A stretch of DNA of 41,239 nt. Source: Pelagophyceae sp. CCMP2097. Its lineage: Eukaryota; Sar; Pelagophyceae. Of this stretch, positions 31,326 through 41,154 are shown in pieces. The translations under genes were made by a program, and so were the position numbers. Within the stretch, counting starts at the first letter, position 1. Every line of letters starts with the position of its first letter. Location of the stretch: assembly GCA_026770575.1 (NCBI GenBank), contig MU657337.1, positions 8,185 through 49,423 on the forward strand. The letters run 5' to 3'. Under the pieces are notes generated by a model. The model was not told where the DNA came from. It saw only the letters and a list, made by a program, of their open reading frames with translations, and did not search any database.

Positions 31326-33638
31326 TTACCCGTCGTCGTCGCCCATGAAGAAGAAGTCGCCGCTGGCCTTTTGCTCGCGGTCCTTGATGGAAGCGCGTTT
31401 GTTGATGCGCGGCCGGTAGTTGGTCGGGTCGCGGCGGAAAGTAATCGCGAGCTGCTTCAAAAACTGGTTCATGCCGGGAAGCAGGCCCTGCGGCGTCGTC
31501 GCCGTAGCCTCGATGGAAGGCCGGCCCGTGTACACCTAGAGCACAGGTTGCAAAAGGAGGGGCGCTGGTTGTCAAGGTGCCCATGCCCTTGCAGGGGAGG
31601 TCGAACCCCACGGTTAAATCGCCAGACGCTGCATACTGACAATGACGCGGTCCGAGAGGTACGTGGCCATGATGAAGTCGTGCTCGACGATAAACGCAGT
31701 CTTTTTCGAGTGCATGATAAAACGCTTGATGACTTTAGCGCAGATGATGCGTTGCTCCGAGTCCAAGTAAGCCGAAGGCTCGTCGATCAAATAGACTTCG
31801 GCAGGTTTGCCCAGCGCCAGCGCCATGGCCACGCGCTGGAGCTCGCCGCCGGAGAGGTTTTGCACTTCTTGGTCGATGATCGGGTCGATCTTCATGGGTT
31901 TCATCACGTCGGTGCAGAACTGCGGGTGCACGTACGCGTCGCGGATTCGCTTGTGCAAAAGCTGACGAACCGTCCCGTCGAATTTCGGGGAAATCTTCTG
32001 CGGTTTATAAGACATGGTCAGCTGAGGCACGGAGCAACGGTCCGCCTCCTCCTCGTCGCCCTTGGCCAAGGCGGCGCCCTTTTCGTCGGAAGCCAGCAAA
32101 CCCGCGAGCATGCGGATAAAAGTCGTCTTGCCAGTGCCGTTTTCGCCGAGGAGCACGATAATCTCCGAATCCTTAAAGTCCCCTGCCTCCACGTGCAGAA
32201 TGAACTTGTCGTCGCCCTTGCCCACCATCGTCTTCGTCATGTTCGGGTACCTACAAAGCGGGGGATCTAGACGCGCTCGTGGTGGGTCTATTCATGTTGT
32301 GCAAGCCCTTTTCCCGAATCCATCGTGTCGACGCGGTCTTCGCGCTTGTACTGCGCCAGCGCGTCCTCGCCGCGGACGTCTTCGGCGGACTGCGAGAGCT
32401 TGAAAGTCAGGCCCTCGTCGCGGAAGCGCAGGTTCTCCGTCGGCACGAACCCGGCCAAGAAGATGTTGATGCCCTCGCGCACGGAAAAGGGCATGGTGAC
32501 GACGCCGTAGCCGGAAGGCGAGCCGTAGAGGCAGCAGATGTAGTCTGAGAGGTAGTCTAAAACGGCGAGGTCGTGTTCGACGACTAAAACGTAAGAGTTC
32601 GCGGCCAGCTCCGTCGACTTGGCGTCGGCGTTAGAGCCGTCGATCAGCGACCGGATCGTCTCGGCGGCGACGAGGCGCTGGCGCACGTCGAGGTACGAGG
32701 AAGGCTCGTCGAACATGTAAATGTCGGCCTGCTGGACCAAACAGACGGCAATCGCGAAGCGCTGCAGCTCACCACCGGACAAAAGGTCGATGGGCCGGTC
32801 CTGGACCTGCTCCAGATCCAAGATGCGCATCATCGACTTCGCGTTGTCGCGCTGGCACTTTTGGTTGATGATGTCCACGACCGTGCCCTTCACCGCGCGC
32901 GGGATGTGGTCCACGTACTGCGGCTTGATGATGGCCAGCAAGTTGTCCTCGAGGATGCGCGTGAAGTAGTTCTGCAACTCGGACCTACAAAGCCGAAATG
33001 GGGACCGGGTGTCCCGGGCTCTACGACCGGGCTTCTACGACCCGGGCTCTTGAGGACCGCCCGGGCTCTAGAGGACTGCACTGTCTCTAGAGGACCGGGT
33101 CTGGACCCAGTCTAAAGGCCTCACGGCCCCAGGTGATTCGAAGAGACGCTGCGTTGCACCCTCGGAAATGCGTCAAGATTTCGGTCCAGTCCGGCGGCGC
33201 GTCGTACTTGCCCAGGTTGGGCTTCAACTTGCCCGCCAGAATCTTCAGCGCCGTCGACTTGCCGATGCCGTTTGTGCCGACGAGGCCGAGGACCTGGCCC
33301 TGGCGCGGCACAGGCAGCCGGTGCAGCTTAAACGAATTCGGGCCGTAACGGTGCGTCGTGTTAGACTCCAGGTTCTTCGGCAGGTTGATGATGTTGATGG
33401 CCTCGAAGGGGCACTTCTTGACGCAAATGCCGCAGCCGATGCAAAGTTCCTCGGAGATGAACGCCAGCTTGGAAGCGGGTGCCACCTCGATGCAGAGCTT
33501 GCCCATTCGGACGACGGGGCATTGTCGCTTGCACTCCTGCCGGCACTTCTTCGGCTTGCACTTGTCTTTTGAGACGATAGCGATGCGCGTCAAGCGGTCG
33601 TCCGGCTTGTCATCCTTCTTTTGCGACTTTGGAGGCAT
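31326..33638 (-). CDS. ABCE1: ABCE1/RLI1, ribosome-recycling iron-sulfur ATPase
   Basis: Four exons (33638-33160, 32984-32352, 32250-31641, 31535-31326) give 643 residues; the family is about 600. Introns are 175, 101 and 105 nt, phases 2, 2, 0. The two 4Fe-4S motifs are [17 protein letters not shown] and [20 protein letters not shown]1 has GTNGIGKST (about residue 121), [12 protein letters not shown] and [16 protein letters not shown]2 has [21 protein letters not shown] and [13 protein letters not shown]. Splicing rebuilds conserved text across each junction: HFRG+[18 protein letters not shown]+YPNMTKTM and DRVI+[10 protein letters not shown]. The end, [20 protein letters not shown], is canonical. 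The protein splits post-termination ribosomes in the cytosol together with eRF1. All catalytic motifs are intact. It converges on the transporter and lies 196 bp downstream of the coiled-coil gene on the same strand. Confidence 0.97.
32985..33159 (-). repeat. ABCE1 intron 1 filled with a degenerate tandem repeat
   Basis: The 175-nt intron contains four or five imperfect copies of a unit like CCCGGGCTCTNNAGGACCG (plus strand about 33010-33115, for example GGGCTCTACGACCGGGC, then GGGCTCTTGAGGACCG, GGGCTCTAGAGGACTG, GTCTCTAGAGGACCGG). It is the longest ABCE1 intron, apparently grown by local duplication. Confidence 0.7.
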
Positions 33639-33834
33639 CTTCCGCAACCCGGCAGCAAGAAACCCTCTATCCGCGAGTCAGGCGACGGGCGATGCGGCTC
33701 CGGAGAAGCCGCCGCCGGAACACGAACAACGAAAACGACCGCGGCGCGAACAAAGTCGAGGGCGCCGATCGCTCACTACTTGCAAACTGAAGTCAGAAAA
33801 CCCGTGGGGAAAACCCGCGGCGACCTTATTTATG

Positions 33835-34821
33835 TCACGCTCTCCGTTCGTCGTCGTCGTCGGCGTCGAGCGTCGTCATCCACTCGCGGAGCGTCTGGGC
33901 CAGCGACTGCGCAAACGCCGTCGCTTTCGCATTTGTATTGCGCAGCTTGCCTAAGAACGAGCGTCGAACGTCGTGTTGGGCAGCCGACGAGCCGCGCGCG
34001 ATTGCTCAAAGGGCGCCGCATCCTTACGGCCTTCGCTCTCGCGCTCGTTGCGCAGGGACTGGAGCTGGCCGTCGAAGGAGTCGGATAAATTGCGCAGGGC
34101 TCGCCGCATGGCGTCGCGCTCCGCGAGTGCCGCGTCGCGCTCCCGCCGCGCCTCGACGGCCTACGGGAAGAGTCGCGCGCTGCGACGCGAGTCACGCGCG
34201 AAGCAATGTGGTAAACGCACCTTTGCGACGGCGTCCTCGACGAGCTTGCGCGCGCTGGCGTCGCGCGGCGACGCGGCGCTGGCCTGCAGCGATACGACGT
34301 CGTCCTCGAGGCGCAGCCGCGCATCGCGCTCGTCCTTCGCCGCCGCCTTGGCCGTGCCTGGCGAAGACGCATCTTCCGCCATCGACGGGATGACGCATCT
34401 TCCGCCGTCGACGGAAGTCTTCCCCAGCACCCCAGGCCTCTTGGATGGCCGCCTTTGCCGTCCAAATCGCGTCTAGACGCGGCGCAGTGCCGAGCTGCGC
34501 GTGCAGGCTGACTAGGCGCTTCTGCAGCAGCGCCACCTATATACCGGCGAGTCGGATGCGTGTGGGACGAGCCGCATCGGACGGCCGCACAGACGGCCAC
34601 GGTTGGCGTACCAGGCGGCTCTCTCTCTCTCGCGGTGCAGAGTCGTCGTAGGCGTTGTCGCCGTACGACTCGTCGCCGTACGCTTCTTCGTCCTGTGCCT
34701 CGTCGCCCCAGGCCTCGTCGTCCTCGTGAGGCGACTCTGGTATCGGCCCGAGCTCGTCCTCCGCTGCAAAATCATCAAAGCTTTCGTCGACCCCCTGCGC
34801 CGCAGCCGCGCCGGCGGCCAT
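33835..34821 (-). CDS. Coiled-coil protein of unknown function, about 233 aa
   Basis: Five exons (34821-34612, 34536-34431, 34357-34221, 34160-34028, 33950-33835) fit with phases 0, 1, 0, 1. Introns are 60-77 nt with donors GTACGC, GTGCTG, GTGCGT and GTAAGG. The N-terminal 65 residues are acidic and disordered (DESFDDFAAEDELGPIPES, then repeats of DEAYGDESYGDN). The rest is a long charged helix: VALLQKRLVSLHAQLG, DERDARLRLEDDVVSLQ, AVEARRERDAALAERDAMRR, LSDSFDGQLQSLRNERES, AFAQSLAQTLREWMTTLDAD. I recognise no family. The start is chosen at the first ATG with good context (GTCGCCATGGCC). Frame stays open upstream through AT-rich sequence that I take as leader. Intron 2 carries a near-perfect 26-bp duplication. 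COX17 starts 165 bp away on the other strand. Confidence 0.7.
34380..34420 (-). repeat. 26-bp direct duplication inside an intron
   Basis: Within the intron 34358-34430 the segment GTCGACGGCGGAAGATGCGT is followed directly by GTCGATGGCGGAAGATGCGT. The copies differ at one of 20 compared positions, indicating a recent tandem event. Confidence 0.8.
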
Positions 34822-34986
34822 GGCGACCCACGCGGGGTCCACGCTGCCCCCGGCGCCGACAGTCAGACGCGGCCACAAAAATCCCAACAGGCGCGGCTTT
34901 ACAAAATATGTGATATCGCCGAAAAGTTTTTCAGGAATCTTCGGCGCGTCTGACCCCCGCCACGACCGCACGCGCACCCGCCGACC

Positions 34987-35435
34987 ATGGGGAACCAGCA
35001 GTCTGCGCGCGCGCGGCGTCCAACCTGAAGGGGCCGTACCGCGAGCCCGTTTGTCGCTTGGCGGCATCGAGAAGAGAGCCGAAGGAAAGCCTTCCACGTC
35101 TTTTCCGCGACGGTGACGGCGCGGCGTAGGAGCCCGTGCCCGTGCCGACGCCGGCGGGCCCGCAGCTTGGCAAGTCCGGGAAGAAGATCTGCTGCTCCTG
35201 TCCCGACACTCGCAAGGTGCGCCTCCCCGCGACGCCGCGCCGCGCGCCCCGCTGAAACGGTTCGGCCACAGCTCCGCGACGCCTGCATCATGGAGAAGGG
35301 CGACGAGAACTGCGCCGCGCTCATCGAAGCGCACAAGGTCCGGCCTTTGCCTCCCCGCGACGAAGACAAAGGCCCTGCGACCGACCCGCGAAACTACAGG
35401 TCTGCCTCCGGCTAGAAGGCTTCGCCATGCCTTAG
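34987..35435 (+). CDS. COX17: COX17, mitochondrial copper chaperone for cytochrome c oxidase
   Basis: Exons 35130-35216, 35272-35337 and 35400-35435 join in phase 0 (introns 55 and 62 nt). They read GKSGKKICCSCPDTRK + LRDACIMEKGDENCAALIEA... + VCLRLEGFAMP and stop. The Cu-binding CCxC and the twin CX9C pattern are restored exactly by splicing: nine residues (PDTRKLRDA) between the first pair and nine (AALIEAHKV) between the second. This is strong evidence that the junctions are right. The first exon is less sure. MGNQQS at 34987-35004 followed by a GC-AG intron (35005-35129) would give 68 residues, the family size; no GT donor with the right phase is present. COX17 hands copper to SCO1 and COX11 in the intermembrane space. 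Confidence 0.9.
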
Positions 35436-36086
35436 CGCACGGCGCGAGGCATCTACCAGGGCCGCGCACGAGTCGGCGGACGGTAATTAAAAACTTAATA
35501 GAACAGCAACAAGGCTCGAGCGGCTCGTCCTCACCGCGTCTCCGATTTGGATCCAGTGCCGATGGGAACCTCCCCCGGCGCACCGCGACGCCTTCGTTTC
35601 CTGTTTGCCGCCGTGGCTCGCCGCCGGCCCCTATACGCAGCGTCGAACGTCCCGGGGGGGGGGGCTCCAGGCCCCAATGTCGATCTTCCACGCGCTCGTT
35701 TGACCGGGGTCGGGGACATTTTAGGCTTTTAGGGATCACACTGTGTGCAGCAACAACCCACGACGCGTCGCCATACAATTGTAAGAGGCGGTTGGATTGC
35801 AGGCTTAGTCGCCTGACGACATGTTTTTTTTAGAACGTCGATGGATTTGAATCACACCTTGTTTGTTCCCCGTGTAGGATGGTGCTCGACGTATCCTGCA
35901 GCCCCCCGCGGTGTCACAGATCGAGCCGCGCATCGTCTTCGTCGCGGCGCTTCAACTCGATTTCGACTTGGGCGTGTGCACTACTCGGACACCGCACAAA
36001 CCCTCACCTCACACGGTGCATTTGCATCGTTCCGAGGTCCACGCATCGGAAGCCGATCCTAAGTTGAGGCCCGCAGTTCCGGCCGG
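35436..36086. other. Intergenic region with a G9 run; no gene seen
   Basis: The gap between COX17 and the SAM/cyclodeaminase gene (651 bp) has AT-rich patches near 35485-35510 and 35820-35835, and a homopolymer G run at about 35653-35661. Open frames on either strand are not protein-like. The right part should carry the promoter of the gene starting at 36087. Confidence 0.5.
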
Positions 36087-37931
36087 ATGCTCCCGACGAT
36101 GCTCGCAAAGGCCGCGCGCGCCGCGCCAAACGTCCAAACCCGCGTCGGCGCAAGAGGGCACGAGCGGGTGCACCTACAGAAGCCTCTCCGTGGATCTTGG
36201 AAGTTGCGGCGGTTGGGACGTTCCCGCCTTTGCGCGGTCGCCACTGCTGCGCCGGCCTTGCGCGCGGCGTGGTCGCCACCGCTGCGCCGGCCTTGTGCGC
36301 GGCGGCGCCGGCCTTGCGCGGCGGCGTCGCACGCACGTCGTAGGTGCGCGGGCGCGCCCTTTCTTCGATGCTCACCAGAGTCGGCGCCGCGCCGCACACG
36401 ACGTACAGCGGCCACGACGACGTCTCGACCACGACAGAGCTCTCGCTCTTCAAGGGCCTCACCATGCGCGAGTGCACGCAGTACTCTGGTGGCAAGGATC
36501 TGTCGCCGCGGCAAGCGACGGACGCCGAGCTTTTGGCATGGCTCACGGGTCCCGTTGGCTTGAACGACAAGACGGCAAACGACTACGCAAAGACCCTGCA
36601 GAGCGACGGCTTCGACTCGCCCAGAGCACTCGCCCTCGCCACCGTCGAGGAGCTCGAGCGCAGGCGCATCCGAGTCGGTGCGTGGCCGTGAGGCGCAAAC
36701 GACCCCGCACATGCACACTTAGGCCACGCGCGCTCCATGCTGGCTCGCCTCGAGGACTTTGTCGTCGGGGCGCCTGAAAAGGCGGCGTCTGTGCGGTTGT
36801 TTTCGCCGGACGTCATCCGGCGGGAGATCCAGGTCGCGGACGCCATCGAAGCAGTGGAAGCAGCCTTTGGCAAGCTCGCGCGCGGCGAGGTCGACGTCCC
36901 GCTGCCCATGCACATTGGCATCCACGAGTCGAGCGCCGCCGGGCCGGGGGACTGCCACGTGAAGGGGGGTTACGTGCTCGGCGAAGAGACTTTTACGGTC
37001 AAGCTCGCCTGCGTCTCGTTCTACAAGAACCTGAAGCTCGGCCTCTCGCCGGGGTCCGGCGTCTTCTGCGTCATGTCGGCGCAGACGGGGCAGCCCCTCG
37101 CCATCTTCCACGAGAACCGGTGAGCCTTTGAGCGGTGCATCGTATATACCCTTCTCTGCACCCTTGCTTGCACACGAGGCGCCGTCGCCGCACCGCTTTG
37201 AAAATAGGTACCTGACTGACCTTCGGACGGGTGCGGCGGGTGGTGTGGCACTGAAGCATCTGGCTGTCCCCGCCACCAAGGGCAACACCATTGGCTTCAT
37301 CGGATGCGGGGCCATTGCGCGCGTCATGGCGCGCGCGGCCGCCGCCGTCCGGCCGGGCTTCCGCGGCGTCGCCTACGCGCGAGACGCTAAGTCGGCGCAG
37401 CAGTTTTGTGAGGACATGTCCGCGGAGCTCGGCTGCACGTTCGACGTTGCGGTCACAGCGCAGCAGCTCTGCCGGTCCTCCGACGTCATCTACACGCAGA
37501 CGCCCGGGTCGGCGACCGTCCTGGAAAAGTCGTGGTTGAAGCCGTGGTGTACAATCATCGCGTCGGGGTCGGACCAGCCCACCAAGCAGGAATTGCCTAT
37601 CGACGGTGAGTCCACACTTTTTGGCGCCACCCCGCCGACAGCGCGCGCCTCGCGTCGACGCACCCTGTGGACGCACCCCCGCGTAGTGCTTGCGGCGTCG
37701 AAATATGTTTCCGACCTCACGAAGCAGACGTCTCGCGTCGGCGAGCTCCGGTCCGCAATCGCGGCAAAGGCCATGACGGAGGAGTCCGTCTACGCAGAGC
37801 TCGGCGAGATCGTAAACGGGTCCAAGCCAGGGCGCGTCGGCGACGAATTGATCGTCGTCGACTTGACGGGCACCGGCGCCCAAGACGCCGCCATCGGCCA
37901 GGTCGCCTGGGACAAACTTCGGCACCTCTAG
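36087..37931 (+). CDS. SAM-domain / ornithine cyclodeaminase-mu-crystallin family fusion, probably mitochondrial
   Basis: Exons 36087-36167, 36344-36677, 36723-37119, 37208-37605 and 37687-37931 give 484 residues with matching phases 0, 1, 2, 1 (donors GTGCAC, GTGCGT, GTGAGC, GTGAGT; all acceptors TAG). The N-terminus MLPTMLAKAARAAPNVQTR looks like a mitochondrial presequence. Residues about 86-150 resemble a SAM domain (AELLAWLTGPVGLN... through IRVGHARSMLARLED). From about 158 it is an ornithine cyclodeaminase/EutC/mu-crystallin-like enzyme: AIEAVEAAFGKLARGEVDVP, CHVKGGYVLGEETFTVKLAC, YLTDLRTGAAGGVALKHLA, the NAD(P) motif GFIGCGAIARVMARA (about residue 300) and IIASGSDQPTKQELPID. Family members make proline from ornithine or reduce imines; the substrate here is not predictable. 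The first exon and its 176-nt repeat-filled intron are less certain than the rest. Confidence 0.85.
36215..36343 (+). repeat. Imperfect tandem repeat within intron 1
   Basis: Units like GTCGCCACTGCTGCGCCGGC and GTCGCCACCGCTGCGCCGGC, followed by further copies of GCGCCGGCCTTGCGCGGCG, fill the second half of the proposed first intron (36168-36343). The overlapping open frames on both strands come from this GC-rich repeat. Confidence 0.7.
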
Positions 37932-38061
37932 GAGAAACGCCCGAAGGTCCAGAGCCGCAAAGACGCCGAAAGAGTTTCTAAAGACATCCCTACGATCATG
38001 CGACCGGGTGACCCTTCGGGGAAAGCTGTTTACGGCATCCGCGGACCAGGATCAAAGGCTG

Positions 38062-39546
38062 TTAAACGGCTTCTTTACGTCGGTAGTCCTCCGGCTTCAC
38101 GATCTCAAAGGATACCGTCTCGCCTATGAGGCCACGCGGGACGCGGTACTGCTCCAGGACGAGGGAGATGCGGTCCGATTCGGAGTTCTCTGTCGGCCGG
38201 TGCGCCGCGACGGCGTGTTCGGCCCTACGAGCGCTTCAAAGAAGCCCTCTTTGAGAAGGCAAACGAGGGCCGCACCCGCCGTTGAACGAAACGAGCCGAT
38301 TCGGCGCCGGCCGGACGTGCCGATCGATCGCGCGAGACGCGTCGTCGCGGTACGGCCTGCGGCGATGCGGTTGTGGAAGAGAGGCTGAGCCCCTACGAGG
38401 TCCCTCATCGGGAAGCGGGCGTACCTTCTCTGCGTTTTGCGGAGGCAGAGGTCGCCGCCCGTTTTGGAAAAGTAGAGCACGAAGACGCGGTGAGCCAGCG
38501 GCGGCGTTTCCGTCGCGGCGTTTTCTAGGCCAATCGTCGCATCGCGGTGCCACCCGACGGCCCAGTCGTCTGCTTCGTCCAAAGGTACGCCTGCTTCGTC
38601 CGGCGCGACGACGAGCAGATTCAGCACGTACGCGTGCGGCCCACCGCCGTCGGAGACGACGCGGTCGAAGAACGGGACGAGGGCCTGCGTCCATGGATGG
38701 CCTCGGAGCTTTGCCATGGCGGCCGCCTTGCCGTACGGAGCGCCATCGCCGCCGCTGCTCCCCCCGCGCGCCTCGCCATCGTCGAATCGCGCGACGAAGC
38801 CGCGCGTCCGTCGGAAGGCGGCGCCGAGCGATTCCGAGTCGCCGGCCCACGCTTTTTCGTGCGCGTAAACGGCCGCCGCGAGCGAAGCAAAGGCGTCGTT
38901 GTCGAGGCAGCCGTCCTCGACGACGGCCAGCGAGGCGTCTTCGGGGGGCATCTCAGAGCCGTCTTCGGGGGGCATGTCAAAGTCTTCTAGGGGCATTTCG
39001 CCGTGTGTGACGACGTAGTCGAGGACGCGCTGCTCGTCAGGGTAGTCGAGCACACGCCGCTCGTTTGCGGGTGCCGCCGATGGTGCGCCGCCCGGCGGCA
39101 GCGTCCAGCCTTCGGGCGCGTCGCGGAGCCTTTGGAGAGTCTCGGACCATTGGGCGTGGTGTCCAAGCATTGGCCCGACTTCCCTCGCCGCGCGGGCGCC
39201 CCAGGCCTCGCCCGCGGCGTCAAACGGCGCGCTGCGCCAGCGCTCGCAGCGGCGGAGCCACGTCATCGCCCAGTCCGCGTCTTCGTCACGGGCGCAGCGG
39301 CCGTACGCGACGGCGGTCCTATCCGACAGCGTGTGGCAACGTGTGGCGACACCATATTCGGCACGGCACCCCGGGCTCACGTGAAGGCCAGCTCCGCTTT
39401 GGCCTCGTGCGGCGCGTCCTCGATCGCCTCTTCCAGCAGCTCGAGCGCGTCGTCGAAACGACCCTAGTGCGATGTCAGACCATCCTTGATGTCGAGACAC
39501 GCACATCGGAAAGAGCGGCCTCGTACGACTCGACTGCGCAACTCAT
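38062..39546 (-). CDS. TPR-like N-terminus fused to a 2OG-Fe(II) oxygenase domain
   Basis: Exons 39546-39505, 39463-39381, 39318-38425, 38356-38276 and 38224-38062 give about 420 residues, phases 0, 2, 2, 2. Introns are 41-68 nt with donors GTGCGT, GTGAGC, GTACGC and GTGCGG. The start MSCAVESYEAALSD joins GRFDDALELLEEAIEDAP and then TAVAYGRCARDEDADW, a TPR-like helical pair. The C-terminal half has the oxygenase signature: VGWHRDATIG (His about 299, Asp about 301), HRVFVLYFSKTGGDLCLR, RLVSFNGGAEHAV (His about 370) and SDRISLVLEQYR (Arg about 385, for 2-oxoglutarate). Exon junctions restore this core. Between lies an acidic repeat (PPEDGSEMPPED). Prolyl hydroxylase-like enzymes are nearest by pattern; the target is unknown. 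It converges on the SAM/cyclodeaminase gene 130 bp away. Confidence 0.8.
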
Positions 39547-39791
39547 CGAGGCACCCGAGGAGGCTTGATACCCTATATCGATGGGGCCACGGTGCAGCGC
39601 GCTCGGTAACGAGACTATGCTCCCTGCGCTTGGCCTGCCCACCGCGCCGACTCGGACTGTTTTGATTAAAGTGAATATCGCCAAAATATCATCCGAACTT
39701 TTTAATTAACTGAAAAGAGATTCACAAGAAGCCTGAGCACAAGATGAGCCCTTGCTTTCCACGCAGCACCCGACGATTTCGAAACGATGGG
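39547..39791. other. Intergenic, AT-rich centre
   Basis: The 245 bp between the TACO1 stop and the start of the oxygenase gene, both on the minus strand, contain an AT-rich core (about 39660-39712). That core probably carries the oxygenase promoter and the TACO1 3' end. No gene seen. Confidence 0.5.
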
Positions 39792-40910
39792 TTACTCTGC
39801 GTCTGCTAAGTCGGCATTGTGGTAGAAGTCGACGAGGTCGGGGTGTTCGTCGAACTTGTCCATCGACGTTGCGAGGAGCTCCAAAGGCCCAGTCGGTGCC
39901 ACGCGGTCCGGGGGTCGCCACTCGATGGCCACGGCTTCGACGGTCAACCCACTCACGGCCTCAAGGCATAGCTTGATGGCGTTGAGGTTCGGAATCTCGC
40001 AAAGGACCTCGACGGTGAGCGGTGCCGGCGTTGCGGACGCCGGCGCATCGTCCCCGTCGCCCTCGTACGGAACGACGTCGTCGGCCCCAGCTTCAAGCGA
40101 CTCCTCGAGGACTTTGTCCACGAACGCGCCCATGTCCAACCGGGAGTCGGCCGAGGCCTACGCGGGCCGTTTGGACATCAGCGCTGCGATCAAGGCATGG
40201 AGACCGAGCAGCAGCGCACGTCGGAAACGCGCAGGACGCCGCTCTTCTTCCAGGACCACTTGACTGAGTTGTCTGCCTATTCAACGTCGGCATTGACAAA
40301 GAAGGACATAAAGCCACCCCATCTCGAAGAGCACTCTGCCATACCACGAGACGGTGCTCCGCCAGGCACGCCGACGCACGGCCATGGCGCCACCGCCCTT
40401 TCGGAAGATGGCCTTGACGTCGCTGGCGGTGCGGCTCTTGTTGTCGGTTAGAGCTTCTACCACGAAGGAGACCCCGCCCATCGACCCTTCGTACACGACC
40501 ACGTCCAGCACCGCAGTCGCCTTGATCGCCGGGTTGGCGCCGCGTTCCTAAAGAAGCTCCTTACGACGCGCTCCTTACGAGGCGGGACGCACGACGGCGG
40601 CCTCGATTTTTGCCTTTGGCATCTTGGCATCTTTCCCGCGCGACATCGCCGACGCCAGCGACGCGTTGTTCAAGTCCCCGACGCACTGCCGGCTCGCAGT
40701 CTCGATGAGGCGCGCCAGCTTCGTGAACAGGACGCCGCGCTGCTCGTCCAAGGCGCCTTTTTTGTGTTTGATATTAGCCCATTTGGAGTGGCCCGCCCAC
40801 CGCCGCGCTACGAGGTGCGGCGATGCAACTGCCTGCAAGGCGCCGGGCCGACGGCCCGACTGCGTGGGGACGCAGTCGTCGCGGGCAACGCGGGCGACCC
40901 GCGCCAGCAT
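39792..40910 (-). CDS. TACO1: TACO1/YebC-family translational activator, mitochondrial
   Basis: Exons 40910-40593, 40547-40380, 40276-40220 and 40157-39792 are all joined in phase 0 (introns 45, 103, 62 nt; donors GTGCGT, GTGCGT, GTGCGC; all acceptors TAG) and give 302 residues. After a basic presequence-like start ([12 protein letters not shown]...) comes the family hallmark [20 protein letters not shown], then [20 protein letters not shown]. After intron 1 comes [20 protein letters not shown], then [20 protein letters not shown]. Exon 3 ([17 protein letters not shown]) restores the GSV..xF..+G segment, and exon 4 begins with [20 protein letters not shown] and the LEAGADDVV motif. In animals TACO1 supports translation of the COX1 mRNA; bacterial YebC acts at ribosomes. 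Length and motifs are complete, so I expect a functional gene. Confidence 0.93.
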
Positions 40911-40937
40911 CGTTAGGGAGACTTACCCCGATGAGGA

Positions 40938-41062
40938 TTAGCTCGAGTGCTCAGGACTAGCAGATCCGAGTGCAACGGACGAGAAAACCGTAGCTCGCGA
41001 AGCGAGCGTAGGTTTTCGAGTCCGTTGCACGAGGATCGCTAGTCCTGAAGCACGAGAGCTAA
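40938..41062. repeat. Long hairpin with regularly spaced CGAG/CGAG internal sites and a GCGAAGC cap
   Basis: The two arms are TTAGCTC...AAAACC (40938-40987) and GGTTTT...GAGCTAA (41011-41062). They pair in blocks of 7, 4, 10, 5, 10 and 6 bp. At three places both arms carry CGAG in the same 5'-3' sense, so the pairing there is C-G, G·A, A·G, G-C. Single-base A bulges occur once on each arm. The tip is GCTCGC-GAA-GCGAGC, closing on GCGAAGC. The hairpin lies just upstream of the TACO1 start. Function is unknown; see findings. Confidence 0.85.
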
Positions 41063-41154
41063 GCCGGACGGACGCTCACCAGGACTACCAAACGTAACCG
41101 CGAGGTCCCTGACGCGATGGTGTGGTCGCCTGCGGCGTCTCCTGCGGTCACACA

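Noticed and set aside
31200..32270. 356-residue plus-strand frame
   Set aside because: It is antisense to ABCE1 exons 3 and 4, whose identity is certain.
34537..35778. 413-residue minus-strand frame spanning COX17
   Set aside because: Only its last part (34612-34821) is protein-like and belongs to the coiled-coil gene. The rest is antisense to COX17 and intergenic DNA.
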